Positions 16,907 to 25,421 of a stretch of DNA of 64,000 nucleotides are shown one piece after another. The notes under the pieces are model-generated. The model was not told where the DNA came from. It saw nothing but the letters and a program-made list of their open reading frames with translations, and did no database searches. The DNA lies in assembly GCA_910587045.1 (NCBI GenBank), contig CAJULG010000007.1, positions 1 to 64,000 on the forward strand, written 5' to 3'. This stretch comes from an uncultured Lachnospiraceae bacterium (lineage in GTDB: Bacteria; Bacillota; Clostridia; Lachnospirales; Lachnospiraceae). The first letter of the stretch is position 1. Each line of letters starts with the position of its first letter. A program made the translations under genes and the position numbers.

Positions 16907-17770
16907 ATGGAGAAGCTAAGTAATCCACAGATAACGATAGAAACAATAAAAAAATATGGCTTTGATTTTCAGAAGAAATACGGACAGAACTTCCTGATCG
17001 ACGGGCGGGTGCTGGAGAAGATCATGGACGCAGCGGAGATCACGAAGGAGGACAGTGTGCTGGAGATCGGCCCCGGTATCGGAACCATGACTCAGTATCT
17101 GGCAGAGCGGGCAGGAAGGGTAGCAGCAGTCGAGATCGATCCCAAGCTGATACCCATTCTTACAGATACTCTGTCAGAATATCCGAATGTAACCATCATC
17201 CAGGGCGATATCCTGAAGCTGGATCTGAAGGCCCTGGTTTCGGAGATTAGCCCGGACAGGCCGGTCAAGGTTGTGGCAAATCTTCCATATTATATTACCA
17301 CGCCGATTATCATGGGACTGTTCGAGCAGCACATCCCGCTTGATAATATTACGGTTATGGTGCAGAAGGAAGTAGCAGACCGGATGCAGGTAGGGCCGGG
17401 TACGAAGGATTACGGTGCCCTGTCTCTGGCGGTTCAGTATTATGCAAAGCCATATATTGTTGCCAATGTACCGCCGAACTGCTTTATTCCAAGGCCTAAC
17501 GTTGCCTCGGCAGTGATCCGTCTGACCCGGTATCCTGCACCGCCGGTAACGGTAAAAAATGAAAAACTGATGTTTCAGCTGATCCGGGCCTCCTTTAACC
17601 AGAGAAGAAAAACGCTGGTGAATGGAATCGGGAATGCGCCGGAGGTGCCGTTTACAAAGGAGGAAACCACACAGGCGCTGATCCGCCTCGGGCTGCCTTC
17701 TACAGTCAGAGGGGAAGCATTGACGCTGGAGGAGTTTGCAAGACTGAGTGATGAACTGGAGCAGGGCTGA
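16907..17770 (+). CDS. rsmA: 16S rRNA dimethyladenosine transferase
   Basis: Dimethylates the two adjacent adenines in the 3' hairpin of 16S rRNA, using S-adenosylmethionine; 287 residues from ATG 16907. Motifs are FDFQKKYGQNFLID near the N-terminus, the SAM-binding VLEIGPGIGTMT, AVEIDPKL, the catalytic NLPYYITTPI, and FNQRRKTL in the C-terminal domain. The start is chosen because it gives the family N-terminus; a longer frame from 16775 would overlap tatD. It follows tatD by 31 bases. Confidence 0.95.
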   Translation: MEKLSNPQITIETIKKYGFDFQKKYGQNFLIDGRVLEKIMDAAEITKEDSVLEIGPGIGTMTQYLAERAGRVAAVEIDPKLIPILTDTLSEYPNVTIIQGDILKLDLKALVSEISPDRPVKVVANLPYYITTPIIMGLFEQHIPLDNITVMVQKEVADRMQVGPGTKDYGALSLAVQYYAKPYIVANVPPNCFIPRPNVASAVIRLTRYPAPPVTVKNEKLMFQLIRASFNQRRKTLVNGIGNAPEVPFTKEETTQALIRLGLPSTVRGEALTLEEFARLSDELEQG

Positions 17771-17859
17771 AGAATCGGAAAAAGACAGCAAGGATCATGA
17801 AAAGAGAACCATCGCTTTATGTTAAACTGGGAGCTACCGAAGAGAAAGGAGGAAGCCAG

Positions 17860-18747
17860 ATGCAAAGCCGGACTATACACATTGCTTCACAGGCTCTTTG
17901 TTATATCGAAGCTCACCTGCAGGAAAAGCAGGATTTAGAACAGATAGCATCCGCCCTGCATTATTCCAGGTTCCATCTGCATCGGCTGTTTACAAAGACC
18001 GTTGGTATGACGCTTCATGACTATGTAAGGCGGCGCCAGCTTACGGAAGGGGCCAGACGACTGGCATTTTCCCGAAGGCCCATTCTCGAAATTGCTCAGA
18101 TCAGTGGATATGAAAGCCAGCAGGCATTTACAGACAGCTTTAAGGCGATGTATAAAACAACTCCTGCAGAATTTCGGAGAGCAGAAGAATTCTATCCGCT
18201 GCAGCTTGCGATCCATCTAAGGCAGAAGCCTGTCACTACGAATCTTACCAAAGACAATATAACGCTTGCCACGCCTGCGGATGTGCAGGACTGGATGGAG
18301 CTGGTAAGTCTTACGATTGACGGATATCCGTGTATGAATAAGACGGAATATATGGAGCGATTATATCAGTATATGGATGCCGGTGAAGCTTTGATCCTGC
18401 GGCATGAAGATATGGCAGTCGGTGCCATGGGATTTTCAGCCGCCACAGGCAGCATAGACTTTCTGGCGATCCATCCGCAATACCGGAAGCGCGGGATTAC
18501 GAAGCTGTTTCTGGACAGGCTGGCGGACGAATTGCCGGATGGAAAGGAAATCACGGTAACGACGTATCGTGCAGGCGATAAAGCGGATACCGGTTATCGC
18601 GATGAATATTGTTCGCTGGGTTTTGCAGAACGGGAGCTGCTTGTGGAATATGGTTATCCGGTGCAGCGGTTTGTACTTCTTTCGGAAAACAAGGAGGAAG
18701 ACGATCATGAACGAAACACAGAGAAACCCGTTAGCGGGAAGGTTTGA
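17860..18747 (+). CDS. AraC-type DNA-binding domain fused to a GNAT acetyltransferase
   Basis: Fusion protein of 295 residues; AAAGGAGGA at 17845-17853 supports ATG 17860. Residues 1-110 are a complete AraC/XylS DNA-binding domain with two helix-turn-helix motifs (QIASALHYSRFHLHRLF, then ILEIAQISGYESQQAFTDSF). Residues 130-285 form a GNAT domain with the acetyl-CoA loop in IDFLAIHPQYRKRGITKLFL. The protein probably regulates transcription while acetylating or sensing a small molecule. Its end overlaps the MATE transporter gene by 41 bases, implying a resistance- or export-related role (inference). Confidence 0.8.
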   Translation: MQSRTIHIASQALCYIEAHLQEKQDLEQIASALHYSRFHLHRLFTKTVGMTLHDYVRRRQLTEGARRLAFSRRPILEIAQISGYESQQAFTDSFKAMYKTTPAEFRRAEEFYPLQLAIHLRQKPVTTNLTKDNITLATPADVQDWMELVSLTIDGYPCMNKTEYMERLYQYMDAGEALILRHEDMAVGAMGFSAATGSIDFLAIHPQYRKRGITKLFLDRLADELPDGKEITVTTYRAGDKADTGYRDEYCSLGFAERELLVEYGYPVQRFVLLSENKEEDDHERNTEKPVSGKV

Positions 18748-20062
18748 TGCCCTGTCGTTGATCCGGTTTGCATTCCCGAGCATGATTATGATGCTGTTTA
18801 TGGGATTGTACACGGTTATAGATACTGTTTTTGTAGCGCGGTTCATTGATACGAATGCGTTATCATCCATTAATATTGTCTGCCCTGTTATCAACCTCAT
18901 CGTTGGTCTGGGGACGATGCTCGCAACGGGAGGAAGTGCGGTCGTAGCCGGGAAAATGGGCAGTGGAAGAACGGAGGAGGCCCGAAGTAATTTTACACTT
19001 ATCATCATTACAGGGATTATCATTGGTCTGGTCATTACGGTTATCGGACTTTTATTTTTGGATGAGATTATCCGGGGCTTAGGTGCAAGTGAGATCCTGT
19101 TTCCGTATTGCAGGGAATATCTGACGGTACAGCTTATATTTGCTGTAGGGAATATCATGCAGGTATTATATCAGAATCTGTTTGTCACAGCAGGAAAACC
19201 AACGTTAGGACTGATCCTGTCTGTCTGTGCGGGAGCTGCCAATATCCTGTTTGATTATATTTTTATCGTGTTACTGCAAACGGGGATCCGGGGGGCCGCT
19301 CTCGGAACGGGGATCGGTTATATGATACCGACGCTGGCCGGTACAATATTTTTTTTGAAAGGAACGTCGTCATCCGGCAGGAGTGAACTGTATTTCTGCA
19401 AGCCGGATATGGATGTTTCCGTTTTGATCAGGAGCTGCTCCAATGGTGTTTCTGAAATGGTAAGTCAGCTTTCAGCGGCCGTGACTACATTTCTGTTCAA
19501 TGCAACCATGATGCGATTGCTGGGCGAGGATGGCGTGGCAGCGATTACCGTTATCATATATTCTCAATTCCTTTTGACGACGCTCTATATCGGTTTTTCC
19601 ATGGGAGTGGCTCCCGTCATAAGCTATACCTGCGGGAAGGGAGATGTCAGACAGCTAAAACGGGTAGTGCGCATCTGCATTTGTTTTATCATGACGATTT
19701 CTGTTTTAATCTTTCTGGTTTCCTTTTTTGCAGGCGGGCATATCGCCAGGATCTTTGCAGGGAATAACGAAGCTGTTTTCGAGATTACCAAAGGAGGCTT
19801 TCCGATCTTTGCAGTTAGCTTTCTGTTCTCCGGCGGCAATATCTTCGCTTCCGCCTTATTTACGGCACTATCAAATGGAAAGGCATCCGCAGCCATATCG
19901 TTTCTGCGGACGTTTGGATTTATTCTGCTTTTTCTTCTGATCCTGCCGGAGCTTTTAAAGGTAACAGGTGTATGGCTGGCCATCCCCCTTGCAGAACTGT
20001 TTACGTTTCTGTTGACGATCTGTCTGATCCTCGGGCATCGGAAGCAGTACGGCTATTTGTGA
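18707..20062 (+). CDS. MATE-family multidrug exporter
   Basis: Cation-coupled drug or metabolite exporter, 451 residues and about twelve membrane segments. ATG 18707 has AAGGAGGAAG upstream inside the preceding gene. MATE features are two six-helix halves, LIRFAFPSMIMMLFMGLY at the first helix, MLATGGSAVVAGKMGSG, and the repeat in the second half (NGVSEMVSQLSAAVTTFLFN). Translation is coupled to the AraC-GNAT fusion, so the pair may form a small self-regulated efflux unit. Confidence 0.88.
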   Translation: MNETQRNPLAGRFDALSLIRFAFPSMIMMLFMGLYTVIDTVFVARFIDTNALSSINIVCPVINLIVGLGTMLATGGSAVVAGKMGSGRTEEARSNFTLIIITGIIIGLVITVIGLLFLDEIIRGLGASEILFPYCREYLTVQLIFAVGNIMQVLYQNLFVTAGKPTLGLILSVCAGAANILFDYIFIVLLQTGIRGAALGTGIGYMIPTLAGTIFFLKGTSSSGRSELYFCKPDMDVSVLIRSCSNGVSEMVSQLSAAVTTFLFNATMMRLLGEDGVAAITVIIYSQFLLTTLYIGFSMGVAPVISYTCGKGDVRQLKRVVRICICFIMTISVLIFLVSFFAGGHIARIFAGNNEAVFEITKGGFPIFAVSFLFSGGNIFASALFTALSNGKASAAISFLRTFGFILLFLLILPELLKVTGVWLAIPLAELFTFLLTICLILGHRKQYGYL

Positions 20063-20175
20063 ACAGCACAAGGCAGGATGCAGTATTTGTCGAATCAATT
20101 CCGTCATAATATGTCCCTCTTGTTCATACAATGAAGCAAGAACGGTTCAGTGCGTGTGAAAGGGAGTGGGACAGG

Positions 20176-21333
20176 TTGGATTATAAGAGGTTTATTTCGT
20201 ATCTGTATACTTATGTCGAAGGTGCAAAGGGTGTTAATGTTGGGTATATCCGTTGCGAGCAGCGTCAGGGTACCTGCCGTTTAACCATGAATCTGCAGGA
20301 TCGCCAGGGCATAGAGGGTGGTCGTTATAAGGTATATCTATACCGGATCGAGAAGGATGGTACGCCGGTCGGATACTATCTGGATGAGTTGACGATCCGT
20401 CAGGGCAGCGGCGAACTCCGCAAGCAGACTCCTTGCAGAAATATCTGGAATACGAGCAGCAGGATCGAGGATTTTGACGGGGTGATCGCAGTTTATGATA
20501 AGAGTCATATGTATGCCAGTCAGTGGAGCGATGCGCCGATCCAGACCGGATTGTTCCTGACCTATAGTGACTGGCTGGAAAAAAAGGGGACGACAGCAAA
20601 GCCGGTTTCAGGATATATGAAGGAAAGTGAAGGGCTTTCCATCCATGCCGGAGAAACCAGAACGTTTCAAAACGAAAGGCCGGATCCGGTTAAAATGGAA
20701 TCCGGGAGTGGGACAGCAGATTATGAAGATCCATTAAATATGGAAATGCCGGATAGAAAGGATATACAGGGTGTGCAGGAAGCATCCGGAACCTCCGGAC
20801 AGGCGGAAGCAGCAGAGCAGATCCGGGAATCCGATTCTTTTGACAGTGAGGCAGCACAGGAGACAGCCGGAGATTTAACGCAGGTGATCGCAGAGGAGAT
20901 CGCGGAACGGATCGCGGATGCAGACGATCAGAAGGAGCGGAAGCGTGCGGCAGAATATAAGAACCGGAAAAGTATATCGGAACTGACGATCCGTGTTATG
21001 GAGAACCGGCCGAAGCTGCCTGATTTTGAAAATCATGAAATCTTTGACTGCGTCCGGATCGAGCCGAATGATATCGGCCTTCTGGAAATGGATAACTGGC
21101 GGCTGGGTGTTAACAGCTTTCTGACCCACGGATACTATAATTACAAGTATCTGATGCTGGGTAAGCTGCGGTTTCAGGATGGTGTTGTAAAGGCAGTACT
21201 GGGTGTACCGGGCGTATTTAATAATAAAGAACAGTACATAGCAAGAATCTTTGGTTTTGATGTATTTGTCCCGATCAAGCATACGAATATAAAGACCGGC
21301 AATTTTGGATACTGGATCGTGGAGCTGGTATAG
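20176..21333 (+). CDS. Lachnospiraceae-type conserved protein (DUF6128-like)
   Basis: Conserved protein of unknown function, 385 residues from TTG 20176, supported by AAAGGGAG at 20159-20166 and by the family-like opening LDYKRFISYLYTYVEG. An ATG at 20131 lacks a ribosome site. The N-terminal 130 residues form a beta-rich domain (VNVGYIRCEQRQGTCRLTM). An acidic, low-complexity middle follows. The C-terminal 110 residues (DCVRIEPNDIGLLEMDNWRLG, cut here to DCVRIEPNDIGLL and GVNSFLTHGYYNYKYLMLG, to the end) match what I remember as DUF6128. No signal peptide or membrane segment. A spore or coat role is possible but unproven. Confidence 0.65.
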   Translation: MDYKRFISYLYTYVEGAKGVNVGYIRCEQRQGTCRLTMNLQDRQGIEGGRYKVYLYRIEKDGTPVGYYLDELTIRQGSGELRKQTPCRNIWNTSSRIEDFDGVIAVYDKSHMYASQWSDAPIQTGLFLTYSDWLEKKGTTAKPVSGYMKESEGLSIHAGETRTFQNERPDPVKMESGSGTADYEDPLNMEMPDRKDIQGVQEASGTSGQAEAAEQIRESDSFDSEAAQETAGDLTQVIAEEIAERIADADDQKERKRAAEYKNRKSISELTIRVMENRPKLPDFENHEIFDCVRIEPNDIGLLEMDNWRLGVNSFLTHGYYNYKYLMLGKLRFQDGVVKAVLGVPGVFNNKEQYIARIFGFDVFVPIKHTNIKTGNFGYWIVELV

Positions 21334-21885
21334 CTAACGCTGTGGATTCAATCTGGCAAACCGTTGCAGATCCTGCCAGCGGTGGTTGATCTCTGCGGCT
21401 TCATGCTCCAGTCCCTCATAGACGAAGCCCAGCTTCTGGATCAGCCGGAGGGAGGGCTGATTGGAGGGCATGATATGTGCAATGATCCGGTGGAGACGAT
21501 ACTCCCGGAACATGATCTCGAGACCTCCGGCACAGGCTTCATAAGCATATCCCTGGTGCCAGTAACGATGGTCGAGCTTGTAGCCGATGGCGGCATTCTG
21601 CATACAGCCCAGCCGGATATCGGAGAAATTAACAGATCCGATGATCTGCTCCGGGTCATTTTTTAAAAATATATAATAGCGCAGACAGTGTTTTGCCTGC
21701 ATTTCATTCCACTCCCAGTCCAGGATTCCGGTCTGAAAGCCAATAGTATAGAAGTTTCGCGGGCGTGTCAGCTCATATCGGTCAAAATAAGATTTATTTT
21801 CCTGGTAAAAGCTTAGGACTGCCGGTGCAAAAGCACTGGTCAGACATTGCAGCTTTAACCGGGAGGTTTCATAATTCAGCAGCAT
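21334..21885 (-). CDS. GNAT acetyltransferase, RimJ/RimL type
   Basis: Predicted N-acetyltransferase of 183 residues, convergent with the preceding gene and sharing no spacer (its stop codon starts the base after). The GNAT fold is visible: LKLQCL start, IIGSVNFSDI, the acetyl-CoA loop IGYKLDHRYWHQGYAYEA and IMPSNQPSLRLIQKLGFVYEG. RimJ/L enzymes acetylate ribosomal protein N-termini or small amines; the substrate is not predictable here. Confidence 0.85.
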   Translation of the reverse strand: MLLNYETSRLKLQCLTSAFAPAVLSFYQENKSYFDRYELTRPRNFYTIGFQTGILDWEWNEMQAKHCLRYYIFLKNDPEQIIGSVNFSDIRLGCMQNAAIGYKLDHRYWHQGYAYEACAGGLEIMFREYRLHRIIAHIMPSNQPSLRLIQKLGFVYEGLEHEAAEINHRWQDLQRFARLNPQR

Positions 21886-21966
21886 TTCCGGTTGTCCCCT
21901 GCCATTTAATGTTGTATACTAATCATCATATGAATCATACATCAAATTAGAAGGGTTTGCAACAGA

Positions 21967-22461
21967 ATGACAGAGGACGAACAATATATGGCTCATGCGA
22001 TCCGTCAGGCAAAGAAGGCTCTGGCCAGTGAGGATGTTCCGATTGGCTGCGTCATTGTATATCAGGGCAGGATCATCGCAAGGGGATATAACAAACGCAA
22101 TAAAAAGAAAACCACCCTGGCCCATGCCGAGCTGGAAGCGATCGCTAAGGCATCCAGGGTGCTGGGGGACTGGCGGCTGGAGGAATGTACCATGTATGTG
22201 ACGCTGGAGCCTTGTCAGATGTGTGCCGGCGCCATTGTACAGGCAAGGATCCCCAGAGTGGTGATCGGCTGTATGAATCCCAAGGCAGGCTGCGCCGGCT
22301 CTGTTCTGAATCTTCTGGATATGGATGGATTTAATCACCGGGCAGAGGTGATAAGAGGGGTAAAGGAGGAAGAGTGTTCTGCTATGCTTTCTTCATTTTT
22401 TCGTGATCTCAGATTAAGAAATAAACAGAAAAAAGAAAATAATGCGGTGTCAGACGCATGA
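21967..22461 (+). CDS. tadA: tRNA adenosine(34) deaminase
   Basis: Converts A34 to inosine in the anticodon of tRNA-Arg(ACG), a zinc enzyme; 164 residues. The zinc and catalytic residues are all present: His53 and Glu55 in AHAELEAI, Cys83 and Cys86 in EPCQMCAGAI. The core FNHRAEVIRGV and a basic C-terminal tail fit bacterial TadA. The gene lies just upstream of the SRP RNA gene, an arrangement common in Clostridia and Bacilli. Confidence 0.93.
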   Translation: MTEDEQYMAHAIRQAKKALASEDVPIGCVIVYQGRIIARGYNKRNKKKTTLAHAELEAIAKASRVLGDWRLEECTMYVTLEPCQMCAGAIVQARIPRVVIGCMNPKAGCAGSVLNLLDMDGFNHRAEVIRGVKEEECSAMLSSFFRDLRLRNKQKKENNAVSDA

Positions 22462-22489
22462 TCCGGAAAAGCGGGTTCTGCTTCCGACA

Positions 22490-22518
22490 TTGACAGAAGG
22501 TAAAGTTTTCGTTATACT
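22490..22518 (+). promoter_or_regulatory. Sigma-A promoter of the SRP RNA gene
   Basis: TTGACA (22490-22495), a 17-bp spacer and TATACT (22513-22518). Start would be near 22525, about 42 bases before the mature RNA end, which would then need processing. Confidence 0.8.
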
Positions 22519-22566
22519 GAAATGACGATACAGCAGTATTGTATGAATTAAATATGTTATCAAGTT

Positions 22567-22832
22567 TCTGTGCAACCGGGGAGTTAGCGGTGCCCTGTAC
22601 CTGCAATCCGCTATAGCAGGGGCGATGGACTGGTTCGGGTTGCTTTTTCATAAAGCTGCCCTTTGTAAGTGGCGTTGAAGCTTGGGTCTTGCGCAATAGA
22701 TGCCCACGAACCGTGTCAGGTCGGGAACGGAGCAGCACTAAGAGGGATTTTCTATGTGCCGCAAGGGTGCCTGGGCCGAGTTAACTGCATTGGTAACGTT
22801 TATGAAGAACCTCACAACCCAGTCCGCACAGA
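22567..22832 (+). ncRNA. ffs: Signal recognition particle RNA, large Gram-positive type
   Basis: About 266 bases, near the 271 of the Bacillus subtilis RNA. The Alu domain is recognisable as GGGGAGTTAGCGGTGCCCTG with TGCAATCCGCTATAGCAGGG. The S-domain helix 8 shows GTGTCAGGTC, a GGAAC loop region and GAGCAGCACTAA. The 5' CTGTGC (22568-22573) pairs with 3' GCACAG (22826-22831), which sets the ends. It scaffolds Ffh for cotranslational targeting to the membrane. Confidence 0.92.
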
Positions 22833-23013
22833 TTTATATATTTTATATAAAATTATAAAAAAAGATAGTATTTTTATGTTAAAAATGATAGAATTATGAA
22901 TAGATTTACATTGGGAGGATCAGAAGCTTTTATTTCCGTAAGTATTTGACTGGAAAAGATACAACAGGGGAAGGTATCAGTGGAGCAGACAGGAATAAAG
23001 GGGTGTAAGGATA

Positions 23014-23604
23014 ATGGATTACACAAAGGTAATTGAATTTGTGAAGGAAATGACGGCAAAGAGTGGAAGACCGGATAATTATTCATTTCGAAGCCGGTAT
23101 GAGCATATTATGCGTGTTTATCGTTGGGCAATCAAGCTTCAGGCAAAGGAAGGGGGCGACTTGGAAATTATTGCCCTGGCAGCGTTACTCCATGATGTAG
23201 GCTGGGAAAAGGAACGCCCGCATGAGGAAGTCAGTGCTGAGATTGCAGTGGAATATCTGGTGGAACAGGGATTGGATGAGACATTGATCGGCAGGGTAGG
23301 CGACATTATCCTGCGACACCCGGATAAGGATACGGAAGAAGACCTGTCTCTGGAATGCCGGATCGTAATGGATGCGGATCTTCTGGATGAGGTAGGGGCC
23401 ATGAGTGTTCTCTGGGATTCCATGGCGACAGCATGTGAGGATGGAGCAAGTTATAAGCAGGCATATTATCGAATAAAGAATTACTACAGAATTAATCAGC
23501 CGAAAATCCGACGTTGTAAGACAACAACAGGCCGATTAGAGTATACGAAGCGCATGAAATGTATTGAAGAGTTTATTAACGAGTTAGAACGAGAATTGTT
23601 TTAG
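23014..23604 (+). CDS. HD-domain phosphohydrolase
   Basis: Predicted metal-dependent phosphohydrolase of 196 residues. Metal-binding residues appear in YEHIMRVYRWA, LAALLHDVGWE, ILRHPDKDTEED and VMDADLLDEVGA. The relatives act on nucleotides or small phosphoesters. AAGGGGTGTAAGGA precedes the start. It lies 12 bases before a small membrane-anchored protein and probably forms an operon with it. Confidence 0.85.
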   Translation: MDYTKVIEFVKEMTAKSGRPDNYSFRSRYEHIMRVYRWAIKLQAKEGGDLEIIALAALLHDVGWEKERPHEEVSAEIAVEYLVEQGLDETLIGRVGDIILRHPDKDTEEDLSLECRIVMDADLLDEVGAMSVLWDSMATACEDGASYKQAYYRIKNYYRINQPKIRRCKTTTGRLEYTKRMKCIEEFINELERELF

Positions 23605-23616
23605 GAGGAAGAGAAC

Positions 23617-24087
23617 ATGAAAAAGGTGATTATTGGAATTTTAATTGCTGTAGTTGCAATAATTGCAGTGTATTTTCTGTTGCCGGAGAATGTAAAGAAT
23701 ATCGTTGATTACTACAAAATGCAGGTGTTTGAAAAGGATCAGTATGCTGAGATAACCAAGATACAGAATACCAAGGTATTGGGACAGGATGCGGTTACAT
23801 ATGCAGAGGCCGTTTCGAAGACGGTATCCCATGAATACTGGACCTATGAGGATGGTACATCATCATCAGGGGAAGCGATCAAGACGATCACAGCGAACGG
23901 TGATAATGTAAATCTTTCCCTGGGGGACAGCGGTGATGCAGGTGTATACAACGATGTCGCACTGCGGATGGTATTTACACTGGACTCCAAGGGTGGATAT
24001 AATCTGGAGGCATATATTGACGGTTCTCTGCTTTCCAAGGCAGACCGGGATCGTTTATTGACCGCTATGTGCAAATTAGTAAAATAG
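23617..24087 (+). CDS. Small membrane-anchored protein of unknown function
   Basis: A 156-residue protein with one N-terminal membrane segment (VIIGILIAVVAIIAVYFLLP, residues 4-23) and an outside beta-rich domain. It has a strong ribosome site, TTAGGAGGAAG. No family recognised. It follows the HD hydrolase gene closely and ends at a shared bidirectional terminator. Confidence 0.65.
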   Translation: MKKVIIGILIAVVAIIAVYFLLPENVKNIVDYYKMQVFEKDQYAEITKIQNTKVLGQDAVTYAEAVSKTVSHEYWTYEDGTSSSGEAIKTITANGDNVNLSLGDSGDAGVYNDVALRMVFTLDSKGGYNLEAYIDGSLLSKADRDRLLTAMCKLVK

Positions 24088-24107
24088 GATTACCGGCAGA
24101 GATATAG

Positions 24108-24153
24108 AAAAGCCGAAAAGCAGTGTCCCGACAACACTGCTTTTCGGCTTTTT
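24108..24153. terminator. Bidirectional terminator
   Basis: AAAAGCCGAAAAGCAGTGT (24108-24126) pairs with ACACTGCTTTTCGGCTTTT (24134-24152), loop of about 7 bases. A-rich and U-rich flanks on both sides let it end the plus-strand small protein gene and the convergent minus-strand MBL gene. Confidence 0.9.
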
Positions 24154-24162
24154 GTCATATGC

Positions 24163-25041
24163 TCAGACCCGTTTCCAGAGAAGCTGATTCTCCTGAATGA
24201 GAACAGTAAGCGTTCCCCTGTCCTTTAACCAGGACAGATAAGAGCGGACCGTACTTCCCACCAGGACGTATTGTTCAAAATTCATCACCAGGCCGTATTG
24301 GTCAAACAACAGCTTCAAAAGATGCTCAAAGCACATGGGGGTCTCCAGCAGGGTCTGAATATCTTCTGCGATTTCATAGATGGCATTCCGATTGAGCTGT
24401 ACCAATCCGCCGATCTCTGCGGTCACCTCTGCATGGGCAGGGACGAACATAGCCGCTTCCATGTGCGCTACCCGGTCTAAGGTGTTTAAATATTCCTCCA
24501 CATCATAGAGGAAGGAGATCCGGTATTTTTCCAGTGTCGCCGGACTGCTGAGACAGTCGGCAAGAAATACCGTATGATCCGGTGTACGGATACCGATCAT
24601 ATCAAAGGAATGTCCGTTTAACGGAATCACCTCTAATTCCGCCGGAAAATTCTTATCTGTAATATCGGTCACCGTGCTTTCCGCTGCAAGCAGGAATTTA
24701 TGGCGCAGATCCTTGCAGGGATATGCACCATAGAGAAAGGAAGGCTCCAGCACCGGATACCGGGTAAAGCCTGCTTCTATACCGCCTGCGAAAACCGGGC
24801 ATCCGGTCAGAGCCTGCAGATAATGATTCCCGCCGATATGATCTGCATGAGAGTGGGTATTAATGATTCCGTTTAAATGCCATCCCTTATCTTCTAATAT
24901 CCTGCGTACCTTTTTACCGGCATCCTTATCGTTACCGCTGTCAATCAGGTAGACGCCGGAATCCGTTGCATGATAGATCCCGATCTTAGCGGGGCATTGA
25001 ATGTAATAGCTCTTTTCACCGACCTGAATTAATTCATACAT
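24163..25041 (-). CDS. MBL-fold metallo-hydrolase
   Basis: Metallo-beta-lactamase-fold hydrolase, 292 residues, cytoplasmic. The metal site NTHSHADHIGGNHYL lies near residues 61-75, with further ligands in NGHSFDMIGI and FLADC, and a C-terminal His in PAHAEV. A helical C-terminal part of about 90 residues (ending ENQLLWKRV) looks like the winged-helix tail of related hydrolases. The substrate is unknown; glyoxalase II-like thioester hydrolysis is one possibility. Confidence 0.85.
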   Translation of the reverse strand: MYELIQVGEKSYYIQCPAKIGIYHATDSGVYLIDSGNDKDAGKKVRRILEDKGWHLNGIINTHSHADHIGGNHYLQALTGCPVFAGGIEAGFTRYPVLEPSFLYGAYPCKDLRHKFLLAAESTVTDITDKNFPAELEVIPLNGHSFDMIGIRTPDHTVFLADCLSSPATLEKYRISFLYDVEEYLNTLDRVAHMEAAMFVPAHAEVTAEIGGLVQLNRNAIYEIAEDIQTLLETPMCFEHLLKLLFDQYGLVMNFEQYVLVGSTVRSYLSWLKDRGTLTVLIQENQLLWKRV

Positions 25042-25193
25042 AATACAATCCTCTTTTATTCCTGTATTTCCTGTTTTCCTCTGTGTTATCCAGTATCATA
25101 GCATGTTTATATGTCCGCGGCAAGCAGGAGAGAGGAAGTATGATCGTCCTGGGAGATGGGAAAGGAGTACCAGTGGAGACAGGGAATAAATAG

Positions 25194-25222
25194 TTGACGA
25201 AACAGGGTAATTGTAGTAATGT
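25194..25222 (+). promoter_or_regulatory. Probable promoter of the SAM riboswitch-metK unit
   Basis: TTGACG (25194-25199), a 17-bp spacer and TAATGT (25217-25222). The -10 match is weak, but the position 30 bases before the riboswitch is right. Confidence 0.4.
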
Positions 25223-25253
25223 AATTAGAAACAGTAATAAAATATTATTATTT

Positions 25254-25352
25254 CTCTTATTCAGAACGGTGGAGGCAGAAGGGCCTGTGAAGCCGTGGCA
25301 ACCCCATATCTGGAAGGTGCCAGCCTAAGCGAGAATGATCGAGCAATAAGAG
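25254..25352 (+). promoter_or_regulatory. SAM-I (S-box) riboswitch
   Basis: P1 arms CTCTTAT (25254-25260) and ATAAGAG (25346-25352) enclose the S-box core: TCAGAACGGTGGAGGCAGA, GGCCTGTGAAGCCGTGGCAACC (given here as its ends GGCCTGTGAAG and GGCAACC), GGTGCCAGCC and GAGAATGATCGAG. The terminator at 25369-25393 follows. High S-adenosylmethionine should end transcription before metK, so the synthetase is feedback controlled by its product. Confidence 0.95.
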
Positions 25353-25368
25353 GATTTGATTGAGATTC

Positions 25369-25393
25369 AAGTCCGATTATTCGGACTTTTTCT
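25369..25393 (+). terminator. Riboswitch-controlled terminator
   Basis: AAGTCCGA (25369-25376) and TCGGACTT (25381-25388), loop TTAT, followed by a U-run. It is the expression platform of the SAM-I riboswitch. Confidence 0.9.
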
Positions 25394-25421
25394 TATTTTT
25401 ATATAAAGGAGGAAAATGTGC

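Noticed and set aside
18436..19158. 240-residue minus-strand frame across the AraC-GNAT/MATE junction
   Set aside because: Antisense to two coupled genes and without family features.
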